A stretch of 64,000 nt of DNA from DFXE01 sp032054765 (GTDB lineage Bacteria > Bacteroidota > Bacteroidia > Bacteroidales > Tannerellaceae): positions 1 through 64,000 of the forward strand of contig DAMBSC010000017.1 in NCBI GenBank assembly GCA_032054765.1, given 5' to 3'. This document shows positions 33,848-42,056 of this stretch, piece after piece (positions within the stretch are counted from its first letter, which is position 1; each line of letters opens with the position of its first letter). The position numbers were made by a program, and so were the translations under genes. The notes beneath the pieces were generated by a model. The model made no database searches and was not told where the DNA came from. It was given only the letters and a program-made list of their open reading frames with translations.

Positions 33848-35773
33848 CTATTTACTATGGTTAGCCCTTTTGAGCTTTACCGTTGGATTTTTATCATATT
33901 CTTGCTTTAAATCATAAAGTTCTGTTCCTGGTGTTATAATATCTTTTCGATAATTTGTATAATGCTTCAAAAAACTCAATATTTGTTTATTGTTGGTTAA
34001 TGATTCCACATTATTGAAATCATTAGCATATATGATTTCTAATGCAATATCTCTGCTGCGACCTTCTAATCTGTTAAATTCCTCTCTCCATTCTTGAGTA
34101 AGCTCTATTTTTTCAAAAAAGTAGCGGTAGAGGATATACGTTTCAGGCATATGAAGCAATTCAATATATTCTTCAATATTTTTACCAAAAGCTTTTTCAA
34201 AAAAGGAAGTTCCCTTACCTATTTTTCCTTTGGTTGCATTTAAAATAGCCTGTACAGCTCTGATAAATTTCCGATTCCAATTTTCTCCAATATAATCTCT
34301 ATTTTCGCTATAATCTCCTATTAAAGGATGATACTTCATAGGAAAAGAATATATACTAATGTTTAATGCATCACATAAATCAATATTGATTCTGAATCTT
34401 TGATAAAGTTCTTCAGGTTTATCTTTAAAATTATATAGTAGATAGTTAGAGAAATCTTTTAATCCGTATTTAGCTCCTAATTTAATTGCAGCAACATATT
34501 GATCCTTAAATTCTAGATCATCAAATGCTATTCTTAGAGGACGGATGGGGATTTCACTAAGTATCTGTACCTTTTCTTCAGTAAAGAGTCGAGCATCTAC
34601 TCCCTGATTGAAATCAACGTACCGTTGCTTAGGTGATTTATTTCTTTGATTTTCATAAAGTTCTTTCAATAAATCATAAGCTTGGTATATATTTTCTTTT
34701 TTGCATGTATCTAATTTTAGTAATTTATTTTGTTTAAGAATATTATAAACTAATGTCTGTGTTTCTCCTTTTGATTTTTTTAATAATTCCTGAAACAGAT
34801 AAAAGACTTTTCGGATATATGCGTAATCGTTGAATCCAGTTCGCAGATTAGAAACAGATATATCCAAATAATTAGGCTCAATAAATGTAGCTCCTTTATA
34901 AAAGCCACTTTCTTTTATCTCATTTATAATTTTCTGAAAATCTCTGGATGCCAAAACATTGTTGTCTAATAACAATAAATTACGCTGGTCACCATGCATC
35001 TTCTTTGTTAGTTCTATTTTATCTTTAATCGGAATAAACCGATTAAATTTCGGCTCTAAAGTAGGAACAGCACAAAAGGGACACTTTCTTATACAACCGC
35101 GCGTCATATAACCATAATACGCGTTATTCTCAGGGTATTTATATTCAATTTCTTCTAAAATTGAATAGTCTAGAGGAAGGTCGTCAATAATATCATAGTT
35201 GCCCTTATCTAAAATCTCCGGGATATTTAATAATCCTTTCCATGGTTTAATGCCAGTCGCTTCCTCTACTTCTTTGTATAGAATTGTAGCTAACACTCCG
35301 CCTACCATCAAATCCTTAGTGTCTTTAATTAGGGCTTTTGCGAACTCGATGGTTTCAATCGTAATTTTCCAGTGGAACGTGAAAAGAGTAGTTATAAATA
35401 TTCTATCCCAAATCGGAGAATTGATGTATTCTTTTTTCCAATAATAATTTTTGTAACTCTCTAGCCAACTTACGATAAGATCATAATGTGGTGATTCTGA
35501 AATCTCAAGTTCCTCAATGCAGGTAGTTTTTCTTGTTTTAATATATTGATATATTATATTTTTCTTTTCCAGCCAATCAATTTGTCCATCTGTCTTTATT
35601 AATTGCTCTACGCAAAGATTAGTAGCCTGTTTTAATACAAATTCTTTCAAATCACCTTTGTAAAACACAACATTATCACCCATTTTACGGTGATATGTTG
35701 CTATTTTCATAAGACCAATTGGAGGATATTTATTTTTGTAATTTGGCTCTATTAATAGGATATTTCGTTTCAT
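33848..35773 (-). CDS. radical SAM protein with B12-binding-like N-terminus
   Basis: A 641-residue protein. The first 35 residues (IEPNYKNKYPPIGLMKIATYHRKMGDNVVFYKG) resemble the start of B12-binding radical SAM proteins. Cys227, Cys231 and Cys234 form the CX3CX2C signature (TRGCIRKCPFC) for the 4Fe-4S cluster. A TIM-barrel-like part with NLLLLDNNVLAS and VDFNQGVDARLFTEEKVQIL follows, as in radical SAM methylthiotransferase-like enzymes. The last 200 residues are helical and unusual. It is the fourth gene of the NurA/HerA/GHKL operon, overlapping the GHKL gene by 4 bp. Substrate (protein, nucleotide or nucleic acid) is unknown. Confidence 0.75.
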   Translation of the reverse strand: MKRNILLIEPNYKNKYPPIGLMKIATYHRKMGDNVVFYKGDLKEFVLKQATNLCVEQLIKTDGQIDWLEKKNIIYQYIKTRKTTCIEELEISESPHYDLIVSWLESYKNYYWKKEYINSPIWDRIFITTLFTFHWKITIETIEFAKALIKDTKDLMVGGVLATILYKEVEEATGIKPWKGLLNIPEILDKGNYDIIDDLPLDYSILEEIEYKYPENNAYYGYMTRGCIRKCPFCAVPTLEPKFNRFIPIKDKIELTKKMHGDQRNLLLLDNNVLASRDFQKIINEIKESGFYKGATFIEPNYLDISVSNLRTGFNDYAYIRKVFYLFQELLKKSKGETQTLVYNILKQNKLLKLDTCKKENIYQAYDLLKELYENQRNKSPKQRYVDFNQGVDARLFTEEKVQILSEIPIRPLRIAFDDLEFKDQYVAAIKLGAKYGLKDFSNYLLYNFKDKPEELYQRFRINIDLCDALNISIYSFPMKYHPLIGDYSENRDYIGENWNRKFIRAVQAILNATKGKIGKGTSFFEKAFGKNIEEYIELLHMPETYILYRYFFEKIELTQEWREEFNRLEGRSRDIALEIIYANDFNNVESLTNNKQILSFLKHYTNYRKDIITPGTELYDLKQEYDKNPTVKLKRANHSK

Positions 35774-37338
35774 TTAAATGTTTCCTTCACCTTAATAACT
35801 AAACTTGGGATAATCTTTTTGTCGGGAAGATTATCAGCGATTACCCCAAACACTCTCGATACAAGTTTTCTTTCAGCATTTGTAAGTTTACTTAAGTCGT
35901 CGAACTCAAAGCTACTTTTCCTAACTTTGTTCTCTACATCAATTGGTTTTTCAGGTGGAAATTTTACATCATCTATATTTTTTGTAGCAGAAATATTCTT
36001 GAAAATTTTTTGATTTACTTCATTCTCATTTGCAGCAGCCTCGTACTTCTTTAAATCTTTTCTTCCTATTTCTGCATCTTTTTGAGCTTTCCTAATTTTT
36101 TGTATATGTTCTTCTTTTTGTTCTTTATTGATAAATTTTTTAGAATCCAACTCTTCCAATAATTTTTTTTCTGTTTCAATTTTCCTATATGCACTTCGTA
36201 CATTGGAAGCAAAATATACCATCTTATTATGGCTAAAAAAAACAGTCTTCAATTGCTCACAGAATATTTTACATGTTTCAGTGGGGGTAAAATCATTCCT
36301 TTGCGAATTGGGCATAAGATCTGGATGGACGGCATGAATTTCACCGAAAAAATAGAAATTTCCTCTTTTGGTATCTTTATGATATTTGTTCAGCGTATTT
36401 TCGTTACCAACTTGAATGTTATGTTTTCTTAGTCTAATACCTCTAGCCAAATTTTTTCTATGGTCGGGTATGACTCCTTCAAAATTTGAAATGCTATACC
36501 AACCCCAAGCTAGTAATTCTCCATTTTGTGGATTCCTAAAATCAAAAAAAGCTAATTCTTTTACTTCATCATTTCCCTTCTTGTTCCCATTTTCATCATA
36601 TATACTGGTATTGTAGCATTTGGTTATGGGCTCATTATTTACATATACTTCATATTCATCCAAATGCAAATTGTTTTCTTGCATATATTTAGAAATAAAA
36701 CCATTATAGAAGTATGAGAATGTGCGGTCAAAGGGAACAGGAGCTACCATCTTTAGGTAATCACGAACAGATTGTTTATCTAAAAGTTCATCGTTATTTA
36801 CATTATTAAGAATTACCCTAAAGTAATGCTTATCTGAATCTTCCGAACACGTATTAACAGTAGTTATTATTTCAATAACATCGGTTGCTTCTTCCTTTCG
36901 ACTTGAATCGTATAGAATTTTCTGCAATAGTTCTGCATCCCAAACAATAGTTGTTTTTGTGGCTTCTCCTTTATAAGATGTTTCAAAAATAAGTTCAGAA
37001 CAATAAGCTAATCCTGCAAGACGTCCAATGCCCCTAAAACCCTTGTCGGTACTCCTGTTTTTATCGGAAGCTGCCACATCCTTCAAAATCCGTTCAGCAT
37101 TTTCTGATTTTACCCCAATGCCGTTATCTTCAATAGTGATTTTTCTTTCATCTATATCAATACCTATTTCAATAAAACCCGTTTTCTGGTTTTCCAGAAA
37201 ACCTGATTCTATAGCCTTATCAATTGCATCGGCTGAGTTCTGTATATATTCACGATATATAGTTTTATGGTCATCATACATACTGAGTGTTAAAGTCTCA
37301 ATAGCATTCTTTCCAATCTTAGTTTTGTGCTTAGCCAT
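35770..37338 (-). CDS. GHKL (Hsp90/MORC-like) ATPase
   Basis: A 522-residue protein with an N-terminal GHKL ATPase domain. The N-box YREYIQNSADAIDKA has Glu30 and Asn34; the G1 motif EDNGIGV is at 70-76; and the G2 loop KGFRGIGRLAGL is at 99-110. The order and the ATP-lid glycine loop are intact, as in Hsp90, MutL and MORC ATPases. After a transducer-like middle part the C-terminal 150 residues are charged coiled coil (EKKLLEELDSKKFINKEQKEEHIQKIRKAQKD). It shares one base with the HerA-like gene stop and overlaps the radical SAM gene. It may act as an ATP-gated clamp within the system. Confidence 0.78.
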   Translation of the reverse strand: MAKHKTKIGKNAIETLTLSMYDDHKTIYREYIQNSADAIDKAIESGFLENQKTGFIEIGIDIDERKITIEDNGIGVKSENAERILKDVAASDKNRSTDKGFRGIGRLAGLAYCSELIFETSYKGEATKTTIVWDAELLQKILYDSSRKEEATDVIEIITTVNTCSEDSDKHYFRVILNNVNNDELLDKQSVRDYLKMVAPVPFDRTFSYFYNGFISKYMQENNLHLDEYEVYVNNEPITKCYNTSIYDENGNKKGNDEVKELAFFDFRNPQNGELLAWGWYSISNFEGVIPDHRKNLARGIRLRKHNIQVGNENTLNKYHKDTKRGNFYFFGEIHAVHPDLMPNSQRNDFTPTETCKIFCEQLKTVFFSHNKMVYFASNVRSAYRKIETEKKLLEELDSKKFINKEQKEEHIQKIRKAQKDAEIGRKDLKKYEAAANENEVNQKIFKNISATKNIDDVKFPPEKPIDVENKVRKSSFEFDDLSKLTNAERKLVSRVFGVIADNLPDKKIIPSLVIKVKETFK

Positions 37339-39047
37339 TATAATTGTTTATAAGTTGGACGAGGAAATTTTATATTGATTAATGATCGAAAGACCGGATT
37401 TTGGATGATATATTCTCCCTGCTCCAAACGTGTCATCATATTCTGATATACTTTAGGTATGAATCTATAATCAGCTTTTGATATTTCAATTGCATTGGTT
37501 CGCCCATAAGCATGAGTAGCACAGTTCCCTTTTACTCTGTCATGAATGGCACTTTTAAATTGCTCTGCCGAGAACAATACAATGCCTAAAGAGCGGCCTC
37601 TTTCTGCAATATCCAGCAGCTGGCGTAAAATCGGTGACTTTTTCGGAATATCTGTTGATGCATATTTATTTAATTCATCAACGAAGATTATAATCTTACT
37701 AGGAATATCTTCTCTCTTTCTTCCAAGTTTAATTTCATCACCACCGAGTTTTAAATCATATACAGCTCTGGCTACATCCCCAAATACGAAGCTTTGGGTA
37801 TCTTCATCTAATCGCGCCACATCAATAACCATGACTTCGTTCTTCTTAATTTGCTTAACAGCGTCATTTAAACGGACTTCATTATTATCTTCTACGACTG
37901 TACGACCAGAAAAGACATCATTGCTAATGGCCTTAGTAATAACACGTTTAAATTTCCTCCAGCTAGTCGGCAAAACAGCATCTTTGCTACTATCAGTGGA
38001 TTTAGTTTCTATTCTCTCTTGAATTTCATCTAAGAACTTTTGCCAGGTTTGGATTTTTCCAAAATTCCCTTGATTATTCAATATCAGATTAACTATGCTA
38101 TCTAAAGTACCAGTAGAATCATCCTCATTTGCAAGCAATAGGTCGAGATTGTCCCGATCTTGTTCATATATGTATTTATATTTATAAGCCTCATTCAACT
38201 CAAATTGCCTCCTTACATGGTCAGCCTCAACATAGCTTTGAACATTTTCGACATTTTTATTTGTAGAGAAAGGATAATAGAATTTCACATTTTTAAATGG
38301 TTCTGTGTCCCAAACCATTTTTTTGTATATCTTCTTATCTTCTTCCGGTAATTTATCATTAGATTCGTTTAGAGCTAATAAGTCTCGTCCTTTTACATTG
38401 AAAAAAATAAAAGCGACGCTTTGGTTTTTATCTTCTCTATTTTCAAAGTCTTTATTGATGTATTTTTGTTGAATATTCTTTAGTAAGAACATTGCATAAG
38501 AAGTTTTTGCTGCAAGTCCGGAAATTCCCGAAATATTGAGATGAGCTCCCTCTGGGCCGATTAAGAAATGAGAATTCAAACATATAGGTATTTCTATTTG
38601 ATTAGGTTTTTGATACATTCTCAGATAACCACAAGGTAGAGGATTTTTCGGATTTTTCAATCCCAGAGCAGTTAAAACATCATCTTCGTTACAAGTTTCT
38701 ACTTGTTGTCCATCTAGAACAGGAGTATATATATTGGAGGTATTACAAACTACTTTAGCTTTTACATAATTCATTCCAAGTCGATACATATTTCCTTTAT
38801 CTTCTACTTCACCAAAATCACTTGATAGATAGCTGGTTATATGGCTAGTTGCATCGGTAATATGGGATATTTCTTCTACTACGCCATATGTAATAGAGTT
38901 TTCTCCTTTTTCATTTTTCACATGCTTAACCTTTACAACATCAAAAGGACTTAATATTGTTTTCTTATCTGTCCAAAAATAGAAATCATCAACTGTTGAC
39001 GGTGATTTTTCGGTTGCAGAAACCTTACCTATAATTTTTGTAGCCAT
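37338..39047 (-). CDS. HerA-like DNA translocase
   Basis: A 569-residue HerA/FtsK-superfamily ATPase. A HAS-barrel-like N-terminal beta domain (about 1-110) precedes the ATPase core, which has a P-loop GISGLAAKTS at 174-183 (unusual, with Ala in place of the final Gly), Walker B in IIIFVDELNKYAS (about 440-452), and a C-terminal part with GIVLFSAEQF and RLEQGEYII as in HerA. HerA hexamers pump DNA and partner with NurA; the NurA-like gene is directly upstream at 9 bp. The ATP motif variant should be kept in mind when judging activity. Confidence 0.78.
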   Translation of the reverse strand: MATKIIGKVSATEKSPSTVDDFYFWTDKKTILSPFDVVKVKHVKNEKGENSITYGVVEEISHITDATSHITSYLSSDFGEVEDKGNMYRLGMNYVKAKVVCNTSNIYTPVLDGQQVETCNEDDVLTALGLKNPKNPLPCGYLRMYQKPNQIEIPICLNSHFLIGPEGAHLNISGISGLAAKTSYAMFLLKNIQQKYINKDFENREDKNQSVAFIFFNVKGRDLLALNESNDKLPEEDKKIYKKMVWDTEPFKNVKFYYPFSTNKNVENVQSYVEADHVRRQFELNEAYKYKYIYEQDRDNLDLLLANEDDSTGTLDSIVNLILNNQGNFGKIQTWQKFLDEIQERIETKSTDSSKDAVLPTSWRKFKRVITKAISNDVFSGRTVVEDNNEVRLNDAVKQIKKNEVMVIDVARLDEDTQSFVFGDVARAVYDLKLGGDEIKLGRKREDIPSKIIIFVDELNKYASTDIPKKSPILRQLLDIAERGRSLGIVLFSAEQFKSAIHDRVKGNCATHAYGRTNAIEISKADYRFIPKVYQNMMTRLEQGEYIIQNPVFRSLINIKFPRPTYKQL

Positions 39048-39056
39048 ATATTTATG

Positions 39057-40211
39057 TTAAAATAAATTCAGAAAAAAACTATCACCTATATACTGACTTT
39101 TAATAAATGATTCTGTTAAATATACAGGATATATATGATTTGCCCATCGTTTATCAGAGCCATAACAAACTGGATTACGCTCATTTATCAGATTTGCACT
39201 AATCTGATTTATTACATCAGTACTTAATCCTTCTTCTATCTCTTCTTCAGTTGTTAATATCATTTCGACTTTTACAACTCCGGCAAATTGGTGGTCGCAA
39301 TATTTATTTTTACGAATCCTTAAATACCATACACAAAAAGTTGTATCCTCAAAGACATATTTAAACGCTTCCGTCCTATGATATTCAGGCATTTCGGCTA
39401 TTGTTCTCGCTATACTTTTATTATCAGATTTAAATAATTCAGGATTAAAACTTTTAGATACACCTACAACGTATTTATAGTGCTTTTTTAATTTAGATAA
39501 ATCATTTCCTTTTATTGAATGGCGTTTTGAATATTCTAAAGAACCATCTTTAATTAAATAAGCATTATCATGTAGTAGATTATCCTTCCATAAATCATGA
39601 ACAATTTCTTGTTCTAAATCCATCATTTCGTTTTGGATTAAAGCAACCCCTCTATCTTCATATTTTTCTTTATCTCCTGAATTATTTTTTTTCAATAACT
39701 CAGTTTCATAAGGAAGTATCTTTGAAAACTTCACTTCCATCTTTTGTAACAATGAATTAGTATTTAGTTCATCGGTTAAACTACTAAAGAAGGGAGCATC
39801 TGGAAGCCCGTCTGTATTTAACATTATTGGTAAGGATAAGACGAAATGCCGTTCCATTTTCTTTCTTTTAAAAATTTCAGGATCAGGTCTATGGCAGCAT
39901 CCTACAGCAATTTGTCCGGCAATAATTGGGTAAATACGTTCTCCGATGGCAATATCATCAACTTTATATGTCTTTCTAGAGCCATCTAGAAAGTATTTAA
40001 ATATAGAATTCCTTTCATACTTTTTGAGCTCATCTTTTAAGGAAATATATTTTTGTTTCCTTTTATCAGTTTCGGCTTTGGGTTGTAAAATTACTTTAGG
40101 TTTATCATCATATACAATAGAAGGAATATCTAAATCATCTAAACTATATTTAAATGATTTATAACATTTTCCATTAGTCGCTTTATCTAAGAAATTTAAG
40201 ATTCTCTCCAT
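39057..40211 (-). CDS. NurA-like nuclease
   Basis: A 384-residue protein resembling NurA 5'-3' nucleases. FLDGS at 75-79 provides the catalytic Asp of the first NurA motif, IYPIIAGQIAVGCC follows as the next core strand, and YKYVVGVSKSFNPELF (about 247-262) matches the G(I/V)SK motif of the family. The RNase-H-like order of these motifs, and the HerA-like gene next door, support the call. It is the first gene of the operon and has a TATTTTTG promoter 55-62 bases upstream. The nuclease would act with the translocase on DNA; the true target is unknown. Confidence 0.68.
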   Translation of the reverse strand: MERILNFLDKATNGKCYKSFKYSLDDLDIPSIVYDDKPKVILQPKAETDKRKQKYISLKDELKKYERNSIFKYFLDGSRKTYKVDDIAIGERIYPIIAGQIAVGCCHRPDPEIFKRKKMERHFVLSLPIMLNTDGLPDAPFFSSLTDELNTNSLLQKMEVKFSKILPYETELLKKNNSGDKEKYEDRGVALIQNEMMDLEQEIVHDLWKDNLLHDNAYLIKDGSLEYSKRHSIKGNDLSKLKKHYKYVVGVSKSFNPELFKSDNKSIARTIAEMPEYHRTEAFKYVFEDTTFCVWYLRIRKNKYCDHQFAGVVKVEMILTTEEEIEEGLSTDVINQISANLINERNPVCYGSDKRWANHIYPVYLTESFIKSQYIGDSFFLNLF

Positions 40212-40265
40212 CTATCTTATTTTTCTTTTCTAGTATATTTTTTATTACAATTGTTAATTTACATG

Positions 40266-40273
40266 CAAAAATA
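40266..40273 (-). promoter_or_regulatory. -7 element of the NurA-HerA-GHKL-rSAM operon
   Basis: TATTTTTG on the minus strand fits TAnnTTTG and is the only good match upstream of the operon. Confidence 0.5.
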
Positions 40274-40490
40274 ATATAAAAATCCGTATCCGAGTCATTA
40301 TTAGGCAAATATGAGCTAACAAAAAGTCATTCAGATATATAATTATATTTTAGCACACCAGCGTTGCTTATTTCTAAATTACTAATGCCTCTGTCACCAT
40401 TTACTTCACCCTACCACTCGCCTGCCAAACCCTACCACTCATTTAAAAATCAGTATTTTACTTATTTTTCTGCTCTATTTTCGTCCTCGA

Positions 40491-40512
40491 ATTACATTAA
40501 TGTCAATGTAAT
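40491..40512. promoter_or_regulatory. palindromic operator candidate before the DUF3945 gene
   Basis: ATTACATT and AATGTAAT are perfect 8-bp arms with a 6-bp spacer, close to the DUF3945 start codon. It is a possible binding site for the HTH or RteC-like protein of the element; no direct evidence is available. Confidence 0.4.
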
Positions 40513-40531
40513 TATCAAACAATTATTTAAT

Positions 40532-41932
40532 ATGGACGAAAATGTAAAAGACCAGGAAGTATTACTGGTAGTAGAAAAAGACAGTAACGAACTGAAAGCC
40601 GTTACCGGATTGAATGAGGACGGGACACCCAAGACCGTCAAACCCGAAGCGAAGAACGAGCCGGACTTCCTGAAGGTAGACAAGCACGGTGATGTATTGG
40701 AAAACTTCTTCGAGAATTTTATGCGTCAGGCGAAAGAGCCTACTCATTTCCATTTCTTCAAAGTACCCTTAGAGAAAATGGAGAACATGGTGATTGGCTT
40801 GCAGGAATTATTGAAGAATCCGGAAAACCCGACCAACAAACAAATGTTGGACGAGCAACGGGTTATGCCGGAGAACTTCGCCCCGAAACCATATCAGGCA
40901 ATAGACGAATCCCGCATCAACTGGGAGCAGTTGGAGAGTATTGGCGTAACACGCGAACAGCTTGTTCGAACCAATTCGTTGGGAAAGATGCTTAACTGGC
41001 AGAAATCCCCTGTATTGTTTCCTATACAAGGAGATATTCAGGGAGTCAACATTCAGACCGATGCCCGTCTGTCTTTCAGGGAAAATCCCGAGGGAGAACT
41101 AAGCCTTCGCGTACATTCTGTTCGCCAGCAACCGGAACTGGATGTCCCCCTGTATGGAACCCATCTTACGGAAGAAGATAAAAAGAACCTGTTAGAAAAA
41201 GGAAATGCCGGACGCCTGATTGAATTTAATGTCGGGAACGACAAAACAATCAATGCCTATGTCTCGGTAGATAAACTAACTAATGAATTGGTGGTTCTGA
41301 ATGCCGACAAGATAAAAATTCCCGATGAACTCAAAGGGGTAAAACTCACCGAACAGCAGAAGCAGGAACTAAAGGAAGGAAAAGGAGTATATATTGAAAA
41401 TATGCTTTCTAAAAACCTAAAACCTTTCAGTGCAACTGTACAGGTTAATGCCGATAAACGGGGATTGGAGTTTCAATTTCCCGATGCGCAACGTCAGGCT
41501 CAGAATCAAAACGAGAAAATCAAGGAGGGAGAACTACCCAATACCTTCCGCAAGGTAAAATTAAGCGAAGACCAAAAGGACAGCCTGAAAGAAGGGCGCA
41601 CCGTTTATGTTTCCGGCTTGAAAGATAAGAAAGGTCGGGATTACAGCGGGTATATGACACTGAATAAGGAACAGAGTAAAATAGATTTTATGTTTCCCGG
41701 ACAGTATAAAGAAGCCCTGAAATCAGGTCTTGTTGTTCCTGATAACCGTCATAAGACACAAGTTGCTGCTAACAATGAAGGCGCTAAAACAGAAGTAAAC
41801 AAGAAGGTGGAAGAACCGATGAAACAAGGACAATCCGAACCTACCCAGAAACAACAAGAAAAACAGGAGAAGAAAGAAGAACAAAAACAGGAACAAGACG
41901 CGCCCAAAGCATCAAGAGGGCGCAAGATGTAA
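40532..41932 (+). CDS. DUF3945 (and DUF4099-like) domain protein
   Basis: A 466-residue soluble protein of the type found next to topB on Bacteroides conjugative transposons. The N-terminal part (to about 150) has INWEQLESIGVTREQLVRTNSLGKMLNWQKS, the DUF4099 pattern. Two or three repeated modules follow (VKLTEQQKQELKEGKGVYIENM; VKLSEDQKDSLKEGRTVYVSGL), the DUF3945 repeat. A glutamine/lysine-rich tail (QKQQEKQEKKEEQKQEQ) ends in GRKM. Start chosen at ATG 40532. Its role is unknown; DNA binding is plausible. Confidence 0.82.
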   Translation: MDENVKDQEVLLVVEKDSNELKAVTGLNEDGTPKTVKPEAKNEPDFLKVDKHGDVLENFFENFMRQAKEPTHFHFFKVPLEKMENMVIGLQELLKNPENPTNKQMLDEQRVMPENFAPKPYQAIDESRINWEQLESIGVTREQLVRTNSLGKMLNWQKSPVLFPIQGDIQGVNIQTDARLSFRENPEGELSLRVHSVRQQPELDVPLYGTHLTEEDKKNLLEKGNAGRLIEFNVGNDKTINAYVSVDKLTNELVVLNADKIKIPDELKGVKLTEQQKQELKEGKGVYIENMLSKNLKPFSATVQVNADKRGLEFQFPDAQRQAQNQNEKIKEGELPNTFRKVKLSEDQKDSLKEGRTVYVSGLKDKKGRDYSGYMTLNKEQSKIDFMFPGQYKEALKSGLVVPDNRHKTQVAANNEGAKTEVNKKVEEPMKQGQSEPTQKQQEKQEKKEEQKQEQDAPKASRGRKM

Positions 41933-41949
41933 TTATTCTTTCCTTTCAA

Positions 41950-42030
41950 TTATCCACAAATTAATTCAACGTTTGAAGTAGCGAGAGCAGAAGTCAAGCT
42001 TGCTTGAATTATGCCGAGTCACGACAAACG
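41950..42030 (+). repeat. 81-bp leader element before topB
   Basis: It begins TTATCCACAAATTAATTCAA and ends GAGTCACGACAAACG, 26 bases before the topB ATG. It is 75/81 identical to the traN leader element on the opposite strand (13214-13294). The hairpin TCAAG-CTTG-CTTGA keeps pairing although one base pair changed from C-G to T-A. Confidence 0.85.
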
Positions 42031-42056
42031 AACAAACTTTTTGAAATCAAATCAAA

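Larger units (their letters stand above)
40212..40531. other. divergent regulatory region
   Basis: A 320-bp intergenic region between the NurA-like (minus) and DUF3945 (plus) genes. It holds the minus-strand -7 element TATTTTTG (40266-40273), two 12-bp direct repeats ACCCTACCACTC (40408-40419 and 40429-40440, 21 bp apart) and the inverted repeat ATTACATT-6-AATGTAAT (40491-40512) ending 19 bp before the DUF3945 ATG. The reading frame open through it upstream of 40532 is low-complexity and rejected as coding. Confidence 0.55.

Noticed and set aside
33848..35773. Prokaryotic viperin
   Set aside because: The protein is about twice the usual viperin length, has a B12-binding-like N-terminus, and its CX3CX2C motif lies at residue 227 rather than near the N-terminus.
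40364..40531. N-terminal extension of the DUF3945 protein
   Set aside because: The 56 extra residues are low-complexity, and the region contains repeats and a palindrome typical of a regulatory segment.
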